Shown here one piece after another: positions 43,711 to 54,071 of a DNA stretch of 64,000 nt. The DNA is taken from assembly GCF_000953635.1 (NCBI RefSeq), contig NZ_LN614830.1:921001-985000 (forward strand), in the 5' to 3' direction. How positions within the stretch are numbered: the first letter of the stretch is position 1; the number at the start of each line of letters is the position of its first letter. The position numbers and the translations under genes are program-made. The notes under the pieces were generated by a model. The model was not told the DNA's origin. It was given only the letters and a program-made list of their open reading frames with translations, and searched no databases. This DNA comes from Legionella micdadei. GTDB lineage: Bacteria; Pseudomonadota; Gammaproteobacteria; Legionellales; Legionellaceae.

Positions 43711-44313
43711 ATGTTTAGTTTTTTACGGAAATACAGCTCCTCACCTCCCTCCACAGATTCTATAAATAAAAATCAAGACTTTACTAGCCAAGACGAGGTC
43801 TTGCATAGTGTTAATCCTGAAAAAGGAGAAAAAGGTATTTGTTCACAAATGGCGAATCTTTTTACAAAATATCAAATTAGCTGCAGTTCTCCTGATTTTT
43901 TAAAGGGCAGCCCAGAAGAAATTTATAAGGCCTCACTTCAGGAGAGACGACACCAAGAGGAATTATTTGCAAAAGGGGAAGATGGACTTCATAGTGCTTT
44001 TGTTGATTGTAAAACACCTTATTTTTCTAGCAATAATCAATTAAAAGTCTCTGATCTTAATGAAGAGAGCCTACCCAAATTAGTTAGTGACACAAGACCC
44101 CATTATCTTGTTACCTATCCTATTAAAAATACAGATCAATTTCATCAGGTTGCTTTTGGAAAAACAAAAAAAGGAACTTGCTACTCTTTTAGCGCGAATT
44201 TTCCTCCTAAAGAACACTCATGTGACTCATTTAATGACATTGTGGAGGAAATGCATAAATTAGGTGATGAGGACAGTTATGTCACGGTCGCTGTCGCACA
44301 TGGAAAGAAATAA
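43711..44313 (+). CDS. papain-like (C58/YopT-type) protein, effector candidate
   Basis: A 200-residue soluble protein with an AAGGA site. The arrangement resembles C58 cysteine proteases: a Cys at the start of a helix (GEKGICSQMANLF, C44), a His before a strand (FHQVAFGK, H145), and the strand that normally carries the catalytic Asp in F-D-x-N. Here that place reads FSANF, with Ser at 161. So either the Asp is replaced, giving an altered or dead enzyme, or the similarity is only of fold. No signal peptide. Host-directed activity through Dot/Icm is inference. Converges on the membrane gene at 44404. Confidence 0.6.
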   Translation: MFSFLRKYSSSPPSTDSINKNQDFTSQDEVLHSVNPEKGEKGICSQMANLFTKYQISCSSPDFLKGSPEEIYKASLQERRHQEELFAKGEDGLHSAFVDCKTPYFSSNNQLKVSDLNEESLPKLVSDTRPHYLVTYPIKNTDQFHQVAFGKTKKGTCYSFSANFPPKEHSCDSFNDIVEEMHKLGDEDSYVTVAVAHGKK

Positions 44314-44330
44314 GAGACATGCCCGCCGCT

Positions 44331-44388
44331 CTCTTTTACGTAAACGTGCCCGTGCCCAATAAAGCACCATTTCGGGCACGTAAAAGAG
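44331..44388. terminator. bidirectional terminator-like hairpin
   Basis: CTCTTTTAC (44331-44339) pairs with GTAAAAGAG (44380-44388), and GTGCCCG (about 44346-44352) pairs with CGGGCAC (44373-44379). It sits between the convergent genes at 44313 and 44404. The A- and T-rich outer parts provide T-runs in both directions. Confidence 0.6.
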
Positions 44389-44403
44389 TAGGAAGAGGAA
44401 CTA

Positions 44404-44856
44404 TTACATCTTCGGTTTTTTAAGTTTATGTAATTTACCTTTCTTCAGAAAACAATAACCAAGTCCAAGAACCAAACCATAAACTAAATGGCCGATTAGG
44501 GGGGGGATATTGGCTTGTATACCTGCGAGATTCCATTTAGAAAATAAAGGTGCACCGGCAGTCAAAGTAGGCAGGAGAGTCATGGGGCCAGCAATCCACA
44601 TCGCAATACCGAATAGCAGTCCTAAAAAGACTGCAGACCACCAGGAATGAATTAACCAGCCTAAAATAAGCGCAAAGGCAATACCTGCAATGATACTCAC
44701 TATAAAATGAACAATTAAACCACCAAGTCTAGTCGGCCAGCCGATAAGACTCCCTAATGTTTCTGTCATTCCTCCAAGAATTAAAAAAAAGGCGAACACA
44801 ATACCAGCGACCACTCCAGCAACTATCCCATTGCTGATCCCTTTCTTGTCATACAT
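44404..44856 (-). CDS. four-helix membrane protein, unknown
   Basis: A 150-residue inner-membrane protein with four hydrophobic segments (about 10-30, 43-68, 73-95 and 120-140) rich in Gly (GIVAGVVAGIVFAFFLILGG). The tail is basic (KKGKLHKLKKPKM), fitting a cytosolic end. It somewhat resembles YagU-type inner membrane proteins, but no firm family was recognised. A strong TAAGGAGA site precedes the ATG. Single-gene unit. Confidence 0.7.
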   Translation of the reverse strand: MYDKKGISNGIVAGVVAGIVFAFFLILGGMTETLGSLIGWPTRLGGLIVHFIVSIIAGIAFALILGWLIHSWWSAVFLGLLFGIAMWIAGPMTLLPTLTAGAPLFSKWNLAGIQANIPPLIGHLVYGLVLGLGYCFLKKGKLHKLKKPKM

Positions 44857-44987
44857 GTAACATCTCCTTATTAATGCTTATTACTGCCTGACTGTCTGCT
44901 TAATCTATTCAATGAGTCTGTAGTAAATGATTGTATTTAATAGGTATCTGCGTTTTTAGTATAGACCAAATCTAAAAGATACACCCT

Positions 44988-46925
44988 TTACTCCATTAAC
45001 TCTTTGCGATTCTTAAAGTGTTCAAGCGCTTCGGGATTAGCTAGAGAACCAACATTATGCACTTCTTCTCCATGAACTACTTGACGGACAGCTACTTCAA
45101 CAATTTTTCCGCTGATTGTGTGTGGAATATCTGCGACCTGGAGAATTTTTGCTGGTACATGGCGTGGGGAAGCATTATGCCGTATCGTCTGACGAATCGT
45201 ATCCTTCAGCGAATCATTAAGCTCCACCCCTTCTTTTAGTTTTACAAACAGCACGACTCGAACATCTTCTTGCCAGTTTTGCCCGATAACAATACTGTCG
45301 AGAATTTCGGGAATTTTTTCGACCTGACGATAAATTTCTGCGGTGCCGATGCGCACGCCTCCCGGGTTGAGAACCGCATCTGAACGCCCATAAATAATGA
45401 GTCCATTGTGCGGAGTAATTTCGGCAAAATCGCCGTGAGCCCATACGCCCTCAAAACGCTCGAAATATGCATGCTTATATTTTTTTTTATCAGGGTCATT
45501 CCAGAAGCTGACGGGCATTGAAGGGAATGGCTTAGTGCAAACCAGCTCACCGCGTTCCTCACGAAGGGCATGGCCTTGCTCATCAAAGATTTCAACTGCC
45601 ATTCCAAGCCCAAGGCATTGCAGTTCACCACGGTAAACGGGTAGGATGGGGTTGCCTAAGGCGAAACAAGAAACAATATCTGTGCCGCCGGAAATGGAGC
45701 TAAGTTGGACGTCAGGTTTAATGTGTTTATAAACGAAATCGTAATTTTTAGGCAGCAAAGGTGAACCTGTGGAAAGAATGGCTCTTAGAGTTTTTAAAGT
45801 AAATTGTTGACTAGGGATAACTCCAGCTTTTTCGACTGCAGAAATAAATTTAGCACTGGTTCCAAAAACGGTAATTTTTTCATCATCAATTAACTTAAAA
45901 AGTCGATCCGCACCGGGATAAGTCGGCGCGCCTTCGTAAAGGGTTAATGTGACTCCTAAAGCGAGTGCAGAGACCATCCAATTCCACATCATCCAGCCAC
46001 AAGTGGTGTAAAAGAAAAGGTTATCGGCAGGAGTCAGATCGGTATGTAAACCCAGTTCTTTCAGATGTTGCAACAGGGTGCCCCCAGCACTGTGGACGAT
46101 GCATTTAGGTTTGCCGGTGGTGCCTGATGAAAAGAGAATGTAGACTGGGTGATCAAAAGGTAATTGCTTAAATTCACAGTATTCTGCAGGTTCAAGAAAC
46201 TTGTCCCAAACGACAGCGTTCTTTACTGGGCTTAAGTCTGGGTTACTGAAAATAATGGGGCAAACAATCACTTTGGTAAGGGTAGGGATTGCTTTGCTCA
46301 TTTCGATAATTTTAGTGCTGCCGTCGTGTGTTTTACCCAAATATTGGTGCCCATCGCAAATAAAAAGGACTTTGGGTTCAATTTGTCCTAATCGGTCAAG
46401 GGCTGCTTGTGGTCCAAAGTCGGGGGAGCAGGAAGACCAAATAGCACCGATCGAAGTAGCGGCAAGCATGGCAATGATCGTGTATGGAACGTTAGGCATA
46501 ATGGCTGCCACTCGATCACCGGTGACAACTCCCGCTTTTTTTAGCCCTTCAGCGCAACGAGCAACTAACCCATTGAGTTCTTTGTAGCTTAAAATTTGTC
46601 TGTCACCGTTTTCATTAACGCTAATTATCGCTGTGTGTTTGTCGTTACGAGATAATAATTTTTCAGCAAAATTGAATGTCGCTCCGCTAAACCACCGCGC
46701 GTTTATCATATGGTCATAATGATTGAGGGGTTCTTTTGCAGGAATAGTGAAAGTGAGACCAAAAAAATCAATCAGTGTTTGCCAGAAATCAGCTGGTTGA
46801 TTGATAGACCAGGTATAAAGTTCTTGGTAATTCTTAAAGTGTTGTTGATGTGCTTGCTCTGCAAAACGCATGAATTGCCATATTCTGGTTTTTTCTGGCT
46901 GCTTGGGTTCCCATACTGATTTCAT
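44988..46925 (-). CDS. aacS: acetoacetyl-CoA synthetase
   Basis: A 645-residue AMP-forming acyl-CoA synthetase that activates acetoacetate. It shows the AMP-binding motif ILFSSGTTGKPKCIVHS, SISGGTDIVSCFALGNP (typical of acetoacetate over acetate enzymes), GVWAHGDFAEIT and the C-terminal ISGKIVEVAVRQVVHG with the conserved lysine. The N-terminal opening (KSVWEPKQPEKTRIWQFM) also fits AacS. The AAGGA site supports the start. The acetoacetate would come from the liu operon a few kilobases away. Confidence 0.9.
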   Translation of the reverse strand: MKSVWEPKQPEKTRIWQFMRFAEQAHQQHFKNYQELYTWSINQPADFWQTLIDFFGLTFTIPAKEPLNHYDHMINARWFSGATFNFAEKLLSRNDKHTAIISVNENGDRQILSYKELNGLVARCAEGLKKAGVVTGDRVAAIMPNVPYTIIAMLAATSIGAIWSSCSPDFGPQAALDRLGQIEPKVLFICDGHQYLGKTHDGSTKIIEMSKAIPTLTKVIVCPIIFSNPDLSPVKNAVVWDKFLEPAEYCEFKQLPFDHPVYILFSSGTTGKPKCIVHSAGGTLLQHLKELGLHTDLTPADNLFFYTTCGWMMWNWMVSALALGVTLTLYEGAPTYPGADRLFKLIDDEKITVFGTSAKFISAVEKAGVIPSQQFTLKTLRAILSTGSPLLPKNYDFVYKHIKPDVQLSSISGGTDIVSCFALGNPILPVYRGELQCLGLGMAVEIFDEQGHALREERGELVCTKPFPSMPVSFWNDPDKKKYKHAYFERFEGVWAHGDFAEITPHNGLIIYGRSDAVLNPGGVRIGTAEIYRQVEKIPEILDSIVIGQNWQEDVRVVLFVKLKEGVELNDSLKDTIRQTIRHNASPRHVPAKILQVADIPHTISGKIVEVAVRQVVHGEEVHNVGSLANPEALEHFKNRKELME

Positions 46926-47021
46926 TGTAACTATCCTTGCTGATTGAGAATTACTTCTTATCGGTTATCTACCAATCCGAATAAATCTTTAGGTATTCAT
47001 TGACGCTTGTCAATAAAAAAG

Positions 47022-47111
47022 TGTCATCGCGGCACGGTTGTCCCATTAAAAATGGGACGTCTTTTCCGTGCCCAGCGAAGAATCTCCTTGCAAGGGAAAG
47101 CCGGAATGATC
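47022..47111. repeat. MITE-like element with stacked palindromes
   Basis: GGCACGG (47031-47037) pairs with CCGTGCC (47066-47072), and inside it GTCCCAT (47040-47046) pairs with ATGGGAC (47052-47058). The outer sequences GTCATCGCGGC and GCCGGAATGATC form imperfect inverted ends. It lies downstream of aguA and upstream of aacS. It resembles short nonautonomous repeats with GTCATTCC-type ends found in many bacteria. Confidence 0.5.
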
Positions 47112-47127
47112 TAATTAATCCCTCAGC

Positions 47128-48162
47128 TCAGTATGATAATGATGCACTCACAGGCTGTTGTTGTGTAATACAATGAATTCCGCCGCCCCCTGCGAACACA
47201 TCTAATGCATCAATTTGGGTGATGTGATAATTTGGGAAGAGTTGGCAGAAGAGTTGATAAGCAGCCTTATCCTTTTTCTCATCACCAAAAGCAGGCATCA
47301 CAATGCCTTGATTAGCCAAATAAAAATTAATGTAAGACAAAGTTAGGCGCTCGTTCCCCATATAGGAGGCAGAAGGCTGTTCTACAGTGAAGATTTCAAA
47401 AGGTTTTCCTTTGGCATCGGTTGCGGATTTCAGTATCTCTAAGTTTTCTTGCAAAATGGGATAGTTTTCATCCTGCTTATCATGGGTAATCAGGCAAAGC
47501 ACTTTACCGGGACCGGCAAAGCAGGCTATTTCATCAATATGCCCATCGGTTTCATCCCCAATTAATCCTCTGTTTAACCAAATGATCTTCTCAGTGCCTA
47601 GATACTCATAAAGATAATTTTCAATTTCAGTTTGGGATAAATGGGGATTGCGATTGATGTTCAATAAACATTCTTTACTGGTCAGAACGGTCCCTTCACC
47701 ATCCACATGAAATGAGCCTCCTTCCATCACTAAAGGGGCTTTAAAATGCTGAGCTTGGGTTTCGTGAATGATCGCCCCTGCAATTTGATTATCCAATGCA
47801 CAATCTTGGTAATTGCCCCCCCAGGCATTGTGGATCCAATCAACTCCCGCTAACTTGCCTTGAGCATCTAATAGAAAAGTGGGACCAGTGTCACGGGTCC
47901 AGGAATCGTTAATGGGAAGGGTCATTAAACGAATTTGCTCTCCGCATAGTGATCGGGCTGACTCTTCATCCCCGGGATTAACAATCATGGTCACAGGCTC
48001 GTATTGAGCAATCGCTTTAGCCACGCGGGCATAGGCGTGACGTGCACGTTCAAATCCTATCAGCGCCCAAGTGTCTTGGTGACAAGGCCAAGCCATCCAG
48101 CACCCCGCGTGTGGATACCATTCAGGTGGCATACTAAATCCTGCTTGTTTAGGTGTAGTCAT
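47128..48162 (-). CDS. aguA: agmatine deiminase
   Basis: A 344-residue guanidino-modifying enzyme that turns agmatine into N-carbamoylputrescine and ammonia. It starts with [18 protein letters not shown], contains [24 protein letters not shown] and the catalytic Cys in [14 protein letters not shown] near the end. It starts 2 bases after the speA stop. It is the last gene of the aguB-speA-aguA operon, the middle step of the pathway. Confidence 0.95.
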   Translation of the reverse strand: MTTPKQAGFSMPPEWYPHAGCWMAWPCHQDTWALIGFERARHAYARVAKAIAQYEPVTMIVNPGDEESARSLCGEQIRLMTLPINDSWTRDTGPTFLLDAQGKLAGVDWIHNAWGGNYQDCALDNQIAGAIIHETQAQHFKAPLVMEGGSFHVDGEGTVLTSKECLLNINRNPHLSQTEIENYLYEYLGTEKIIWLNRGLIGDETDGHIDEIACFAGPGKVLCLITHDKQDENYPILQENLEILKSATDAKGKPFEIFTVEQPSASYMGNERLTLSYINFYLANQGIVMPAFGDEKKDKAAYQLFCQLFPNYHITQIDALDVFAGGGGIHCITQQQPVSASLSY

Positions 48163-48164
48163 GG

Positions 48165-50060
48165 TTATCCTTTTACTTTGTTACTATCAAGGTAAGTTTG
48201 CTGAGTAAAAATGCTGCGTAGCTCATTGAGGTAAGCTTGAATTTTTTCGCTTGGTAAATCAGCACTAATGAGCTGTTTCTCGTAAGACAGGAGCAATTTC
48301 TTAGTATCAAAATGGGCTAAATTCAAGACATTAGTGACAGTATCCCCGCTCACTAAATCAGTAATCTCAAATTGGCCATCTCCGAGTAATTTTACATCGA
48401 GGGAATTGGTGTCACCAAAGAGGTTATGTAAATTACCTAAGATTTCCTGATAAGCACCCACGAGGAAGAAGGCGATATTAAAAGGGTTATTCTCATCATA
48501 AGGCGGCAGCATAAGAGTGGTATTTATGCAAGATTTACCGGGATATTCTTTGATTGTTCCATCTGAATCACAGGTTAAATCTTGAAGGATGCTGTGCATG
48601 GTGGGCTTTTCTGTTAGTTGCGAAATTGGGGCTACTGGAAAAATCTGGCCAATGGCCCAAGCATCAGGCAACGATTGAAAAAAAGAAAGGTTACAAAATA
48701 TTTTTGCTGCCATGCGTTCATTTATTTGATTATGCAATTCACTGTCACTCGGGTTGTTTTCATCCAGTATTTGCTGGATTTCAAAACAAATTGCTGTAAA
48801 AAATTGTTCAACTTTTGCTTTTTCTTGCAAACTCATGAGACCGTGTTTAAAGAGAGAATGTGCTTCATCCAAAGAGTGGCTCGCATAATTGTAAATTTCA
48901 GAGGGTGAGCTTCCCGAAATGGATTGGTAAGTATCCCAAATATCACGGATAACATGGGAGTCTTCATCAGTAATAGGCGGTAAGTTTTTAGATCTTTTGA
49001 CAGATTCAACGTCGGTAATATTCGTGACCAAAACAGCATGGTGCGCTGTGAGCGCCCTTCCTGATTCTGAAATGAGATTTGGCTCCGGCATGTTGGCTTC
49101 TTCACAGAAAGGGCGAAGCGCTAAAAGAATATTTGTTGCATATTCTTTGATGCTGTAGTTCATTGAACAATCCGAACTGGAATGAGTACCCTCGTAATCA
49201 ACACCAAGACCGCCGCCTACATCGATGGTATTGATTGGGGCTTGCAAATGCCGTAGCTCGATGTAGTAGCGTGCTACTTCTTGCATGCAATGGCGAATAT
49301 CATGAATATTGGCAATTTGCGACCCCAGGTGACAATGCATTAATTGAAGGCAATCTAGATAGTCCTTATCTCTTAATTGATTCACCACATCCAGAACTTG
49401 TTCAGCATTTAATCCGAATTTGGATTTAGCACCCCCAGTGTTTTCCCATTTACCCGCTCCTTTGGTGACTAACCTAATACGTAGGCCAATTTTAGGCTTG
49501 ATATCTAGGCGTGCTGATTCTTTGAGAATAATATCGAGTTCGGAACGTTTTTCGATGACAATGAAAACCTCATGCCCCATCTGTTGGGCGATTAAAGCAG
49601 TGCGTATGTAGCAACTATCTTTATATCCATTACATACAATGGTGGAAGGAGTCTGGCCTAATAAGCCAATGACAGCCATTAACTCGGGTTTACTTCCGGC
49701 TTCTAGGCCAACAGAATACCCGGGCGCTTTCAAAATTTCCCTCACTACGCTGTATTCCTGATTAACTTTAATCGGATAAACCAGTTTATAGTTTCCGCTA
49801 TAGTCATTTTCTTTGATCGCTTCCGCAAAAGCCTTATTTAGCTTCAGAACTCGATCATGCAAAATGTCAGTAAAACGAATCAGCAAAGGCAATTGCAGGC
49901 CAGCACGGCTTGCAGCATTAACAATCGTTTGTAATTCAACTCCTTTATCCGCAGGGTTTTTGCTTACTGCGATATTTCCGTTGGGGTTTATGTTGAAATA
50001 ACCTTCCCCCCAGTTTTCTATGTTGTAGAAGTTATCATCAGATATGGCATTTATTGTCAT
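48165..50060 (-). CDS. speA: biosynthetic arginine decarboxylase
   Basis: A 631-residue PLP enzyme that converts arginine to agmatine. The PLP lysine is in [14 protein letters not shown] near 105-120, and the phosphate-binding GGG motif is in [31 protein letters not shown] and the C-terminal decarboxylase part complete the SpeA pattern; the length matches (about 630-660). The ATG overlaps the aguB stop. Presence of aguA and aguB in the same operon, rather than speB, shows that agmatine is processed by the carbamoylputrescine route. Confidence 0.95.
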   Translation of the reverse strand: MTINAISDDNFYNIENWGEGYFNINPNGNIAVSKNPADKGVELQTIVNAASRAGLQLPLLIRFTDILHDRVLKLNKAFAEAIKENDYSGNYKLVYPIKVNQEYSVVREILKAPGYSVGLEAGSKPELMAVIGLLGQTPSTIVCNGYKDSCYIRTALIAQQMGHEVFIVIEKRSELDIILKESARLDIKPKIGLRIRLVTKGAGKWENTGGAKSKFGLNAEQVLDVVNQLRDKDYLDCLQLMHCHLGSQIANIHDIRHCMQEVARYYIELRHLQAPINTIDVGGGLGVDYEGTHSSSDCSMNYSIKEYATNILLALRPFCEEANMPEPNLISESGRALTAHHAVLVTNITDVESVKRSKNLPPITDEDSHVIRDIWDTYQSISGSSPSEIYNYASHSLDEAHSLFKHGLMSLQEKAKVEQFFTAICFEIQQILDENNPSDSELHNQINERMAAKIFCNLSFFQSLPDAWAIGQIFPVAPISQLTEKPTMHSILQDLTCDSDGTIKEYPGKSCINTTLMLPPYDENNPFNIAFFLVGAYQEILGNLHNLFGDTNSLDVKLLGDGQFEITDLVSGDTVTNVLNLAHFDTKKLLLSYEKQLISADLPSEKIQAYLNELRSIFTQQTYLDSNKVKG

Positions 50061-50926
50061 TAAAGTCGTCCTAAATTGGATTTACGTGGCTTGAGTAACT
50101 CCTGATATGTCTCAGGTTCGCGTTGCATTGCAAAAGGGAATAAACGTCCCCATAGTGCGCGTTGGCTAAAATCCAATTCAGCGACTAATACAGCGGGTTC
50201 ATTACGAGGGGCTTGCGCTAAAATTTCACCCATTGGGTTTGAAATAAAACTGCTGCCATAAAATTCAAGTCCATCTTCACAACCAATGCGATTAACAGCA
50301 ACAATAAATGTGTTTGCCATAATACCTTGAGCCACCATGACTTTTTGCCACATGGGCTGACTATCAAAGCCGGGAGCTGTAGGTTCTCCGCCTATAGCTG
50401 TAGGGTAGACTAAAACTTCCGTCTCTTTTAGGCCATAAATTCGTGATAACTCGGGAAACCATTGATCATAGCAGGTGGGCAGGCCAAAACGATGCCCCGC
50501 AAGCGTGTGGACTGGGTAATCAGAGTCTCCGGGCTTAAAATAGTAATCTTCGTGGTATTTTTCTCCACTCGGAATATGCTGTTTACGAGTAGAAGCAATC
50601 AATGTACCTGATTCATCAAAGGCAACTGCTGTGTTATAGCCTGCTTTTTCAAAGAGCGATGCAGTAATAGTCACTCCAGCTGATTTAGCCATTGCTGAAA
50701 CAAAGCGTGCAGTAGGGCCTGTAGCAATATCTTCCATGTAGGGGGTGGGATCAACATCATGACGTGTGCAGAAATAGGGAGAAAGCGTTAATTCTTGTAA
50801 ACATACAATCTGGGCGCCTTGTTTGGCTGCAGCAAAAATACCCGAAGCAAGCCGATCTTGATGTTCGTTAGGGTTTTCACTCCATTTTTCTTGCACTAAA
50901 CCTACTTTTAATATGTCTTTACTCAT
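50060..50926 (-). CDS. aguB: N-carbamoylputrescine amidase
   Basis: A 288-residue nitrilase-family amidase that releases putrescine. The catalytic triad is visible: Glu in CLQELTLSPYF, Lys in RKQHIPSGEKYHED and Cys in GLPTCYDQWFPE. VYPTAIGGEPTAPGFDSQP, in part VYPTAIGGEP, is typical of AguB. First gene of the operon; downstream are speA (overlap) and aguA. Confidence 0.95.
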   Translation of the reverse strand: MSKDILKVGLVQEKWSENPNEHQDRLASGIFAAAKQGAQIVCLQELTLSPYFCTRHDVDPTPYMEDIATGPTARFVSAMAKSAGVTITASLFEKAGYNTAVAFDESGTLIASTRKQHIPSGEKYHEDYYFKPGDSDYPVHTLAGHRFGLPTCYDQWFPELSRIYGLKETEVLVYPTAIGGEPTAPGFDSQPMWQKVMVAQGIMANTFIVAVNRIGCEDGLEFYGSSFISNPMGEILAQAPRNEPAVLVAELDFSQRALWGRLFPFAMQREPETYQELLKPRKSNLGRL

Positions 50927-51053
50927 TTGTTATCTCGCTGTTAATTACGCAGTGTCCATAAAGGCCTGTTTCGAAGTGCGTACTTTATCATCAAAATTCT
51001 TTTTGGAAAATAAAAGAGTTAATTGCCCAACTTATAGACTATTAAAACTGGGA

Positions 51054-51115
51054 ACTCGAACCGCGATGTGAGGGAGTGAAAGGAGTGCAGCAATTTATCT
51101 GCTTGCACTTGAGGG
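51054..51115. other. hairpin between liuE and aguB
   Basis: ACTCGA (near 51054) pairs with TCGAGT (near 51110-51115), and an inner GTGCA(GCA) pairs with TGC(T)TGCAC. It lies beyond the end of liuE on the minus strand, so it may form part of the liu terminator or aguB leader. Confidence 0.35.
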
Positions 51116-51171
51116 ATTATCGAGTCTTTAGCAGAGAGTTAAAGCCATGGATTTGCTTTAAGGTTTATCGA

Positions 51172-52080
51172 TTAAGCTTGATTAGCCATCAATGCATTAG
51201 CCACTTTCGACTGATTCTTTTTTCCTAAAGCTTTACAAATCATATCACCAGCAGCCACAATTTTAAAAATATCGACACCTGTTTCAATGCCCAAACCATG
51301 CAGAAGATAGAGGACATCCTCGGTAGCGACATTGCCAGTTGCCCCCCGTGCATAAGGACATCCGCCAAGCCCAGCTACAGAGCTGTCGAAACGATGGATC
51401 CCACATTCTAAAGAAGCATAAATATTTGCAATCGCTTGCCCATAAGTGTCATGAAAATGCATGGCTAATCGAGGGAGGGGAATAAGCTCTAAAATTTCGT
51501 TAATCACTGCTTTGGTTTGCTTAGGTGTGCCTACTCCAATGGTGTCGCCTAAACAAATTTCATTGACTGCGTCAAATGCCAATAATTGACGGGCGACCGA
51601 TGCAACTTGCTTTGGACTAATACTGCCTTCATAAGGACACCCGAGCACACAGGAAATATAGGCTCGAACGCGAATATGGTGGGCTTGAGCTAAATTAAAA
51701 ACTGGTTCAAAACGGTGGATGCTTTCTGCGATTGAGCAATTGATGTTGCGCTGATTAAATGTTTCGCTGGCGGCAGTAAACACAGCAATTTCTTTCACAC
51801 CCACTTCAAGTGCTTTTAGCATACCGCGCTCATTAGGGACTAGCGCTGAATAATGGATATGAGATGCTTTATCAATTGCCGCAAATACTGCTTCATTGTC
51901 GGCAAGTTGTGGAATTGCTTTTGGTGAAACAAAACTAGTCACCTCAATGTTTTTCAAACCACTTTCACTCAGTAAGTTAATTAACTCCACTTTAGTTTCT
52001 GTGGGCAAAAAAGAAGGTTCATTTTGTAAACCATCACGTGGGCCTACTTCAACAATGGTGACTTTTTGTGGATAGTTCAT
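51172..52080 (-). CDS. liuE: hydroxymethylglutaryl-CoA lyase
   Basis: A 302-residue TIM-barrel lyase that splits HMG-CoA into acetoacetate and acetyl-CoA, the last step of leucine breakdown. Motifs: VEVGPRDGLQNE at the start with catalytic Arg and Asp, HFHDTYGQAIAN (metal His residues), and GLGGCPYARGATGN with the catalytic Cys. It is the last gene of the liu operon, 18 bases after liuD. Confidence 0.95.
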   Translation of the reverse strand: MNYPQKVTIVEVGPRDGLQNEPSFLPTETKVELINLLSESGLKNIEVTSFVSPKAIPQLADNEAVFAAIDKASHIHYSALVPNERGMLKALEVGVKEIAVFTAASETFNQRNINCSIAESIHRFEPVFNLAQAHHIRVRAYISCVLGCPYEGSISPKQVASVARQLLAFDAVNEICLGDTIGVGTPKQTKAVINEILELIPLPRLAMHFHDTYGQAIANIYASLECGIHRFDSSVAGLGGCPYARGATGNVATEDVLYLLHGLGIETGVDIFKIVAAGDMICKALGKKNQSKVANALMANQA

Positions 52081-52098
52081 GGTTATCCCTAAACCGAA

Positions 52099-54054
52099 TT
52101 AGTCTTTTAAGGCCAATAATTCAGCCCCTTCATTGACTTGCGAGCCGACTTCATAATAGAGCTCAACAAGTATGCCGTCTTTAGGTGCATGAATAGTATG
52201 CTCCATTTTCATCGCTTCCAGAACAATTAAACTATCCCCTTCTTTAACGGTGTCCCCTTTATTTTTTAGAATGGCAACTACTGTGGCGGGCATGGGCGCT
52301 GTCAGTTGCCCCCTTTTTGCTGCTGATTGTGCTCCAAAATTTTGCCAGTCAAAGCGTTCGATGATTAGAGGGCCTTGTTCAGTATATAAGCAAATGCTAC
52401 CGGCTTCATTTGCAACGAAAGACTGGTGGATTTGTTGACCATCGTTCAGGTATAACCGATCGTGATCTATCCAGACACTCATAGCAAATTCCTCCTCATT
52501 GAGCTTCAACTTAAGTGTCTTTGAGGCGGAGGGGGTAACCGTAACGTCTAATTGTTGTTCGCCAATCAAATACCGCCAAGACCAATGGCTCGATAAGTGC
52601 ATTTGCCAAGCAAAACTATGGTGAAAAAGCGCATCATCGTTATTTTGAGTCAACATGAGGTAGTCATAACCGGCTGCCATTAAGACTGCTAAATTCACAT
52701 TGGGTTTAGGGAAATGGACTTTTTCCTGACTTAAAAAATCAGTGCTTAAATCAGCCTTACTGAAGCGTGGGTGTTCGCAAATCGCGAGTAGAAAAGGAAT
52801 ATTGCTTTTTACGCCGCCGATAGCAAAGTGTTTCAATGCTTGTCTTAATCGTTGTAAAGCCTGTTCGCGCGTTTCACCCCAAGCAATCAATTTTGCGATC
52901 ATGGGATCGTAATGCTTAGTAATATCTGAATGACAAGCTACACCGCTGTCGATACGGATTCCTTCGCCATCCGGTTCTTTGAGGAAATCAATTTGACCAA
53001 TCGAAGGAATAAATCCTTGATGGGGATCTTCGGCATAAATTCGGCATTCAATGGCATGTCCCTTAGCAGAAATTTTATCTTGTGTAAGAGGAACAGGTTC
53101 ACCAGCTGCAATTTTTAGTTGCCATGCAACCAAATCATATCCAGTAATCATTTCAGTAACGGGATGCTCAACCTGTAAGCGTGTATTCATTTCCATGAAA
53201 TAAAAGTGCTCGTTGGCATCGACTAAAAATTCCACTGTACCGGCACCGCGATAATCAATGGAGCGGGCTACCTCACAAGCTGCTTCAGCAAGGCTTTGAC
53301 GCAAAGAATGAGGCAAATTAGGAGCTGGAGCTTCTTCAATAATCTTTTGATGACGCCGTTGAATAGAACAATCACGCTCGAACAAGTGGACGACTTGACC
53401 CTGGTTGTCCGCCATAATTTGCACTTCAACATGGCGGGGATTGGTGATCAATTTTTCAATGAGCATCGTATCATCAGCAAAGCTGGCCATGGATTCACGC
53501 CTGGCACTTGCTAAAGCTTGGGAAAATTCCGCTTCGCTATACACCGCACGCATTCCTTTACCACCACCGCCGCAAGCCGCTTTTAACAAAACTGGAAAAC
53601 CGATTTGGAGCGCCTCATTTAATAAACGCTCATCGGATTGATCACCACCATGATAGCCTGGGGTGAGAGGCACATTGGTTTTTTCCAGCATCTGTTTAGC
53701 TAATTGTTTCGAACCCATGGCTTGCATTGCCGAAGCTGGAGGACCAATAAAAACAATTCCTGCTTCAGCACAGGCTTGAGCGAAAAGTGGATTTTCAGAT
53801 AGGAAACCATAGCCAGGATGGATTGCTTCTGCACCACTGGCTTTTGCTGCTGAAATAATTGCGTCAATATTGAGATAACTAGCTTTTGCAGGTGCATCAC
53901 CAATCCAATAGGCGCTGTCTGCCTGCAGTACATGTTGGCTATGTTTATCAGCGGTCGAATAAATTGCAACACTATGGATACCCAATTGCCTTGCAGTTCT
54001 AATAACACGGCAAGCAATTTCTCCACGATTAGCGATGAGAATTTTATTAAACAT
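52099..54054 (-). CDS. liuD: methylcrotonyl-CoA carboxylase, biotin-containing alpha subunit
   Basis: A 651-residue subunit with biotin carboxylase (ATP-grasp: [36 protein letters not shown]) and a C-terminal biotin carrier domain ([11 protein letters not shown] with the biotinyl Lys near 617). The linker domain between is about 120 residues. Length and context fit MCC alpha rather than acetyl-CoA carboxylase. It carboxylates 3-methylcrotonyl-CoA with LiuB. Confidence 0.95.
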   Translation of the reverse strand: MFNKILIANRGEIACRVIRTARQLGIHSVAIYSTADKHSQHVLQADSAYWIGDAPAKASYLNIDAIISAAKASGAEAIHPGYGFLSENPLFAQACAEAGIVFIGPPASAMQAMGSKQLAKQMLEKTNVPLTPGYHGGDQSDERLLNEALQIGFPVLLKAACGGGGKGMRAVYSEAEFSQALASARRESMASFADDTMLIEKLITNPRHVEVQIMADNQGQVVHLFERDCSIQRRHQKIIEEAPAPNLPHSLRQSLAEAACEVARSIDYRGAGTVEFLVDANEHFYFMEMNTRLQVEHPVTEMITGYDLVAWQLKIAAGEPVPLTQDKISAKGHAIECRIYAEDPHQGFIPSIGQIDFLKEPDGEGIRIDSGVACHSDITKHYDPMIAKLIAWGETREQALQRLRQALKHFAIGGVKSNIPFLLAICEHPRFSKADLSTDFLSQEKVHFPKPNVNLAVLMAAGYDYLMLTQNNDDALFHHSFAWQMHLSSHWSWRYLIGEQQLDVTVTPSASKTLKLKLNEEEFAMSVWIDHDRLYLNDGQQIHQSFVANEAGSICLYTEQGPLIIERFDWQNFGAQSAAKRGQLTAPMPATVVAILKNKGDTVKEGDSLIVLEAMKMEHTIHAPKDGILVELYYEVGSQVNEGAELLALKD

Positions 54055-54071
54055 GAAAATCCTTAATTACC

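Noticed and set aside
51040-51130. tRNA-like sequence with an inverted GGTTCGAGTT
   Set aside because: No acceptor stem or D-arm can be drawn around it; only a hairpin is supported.
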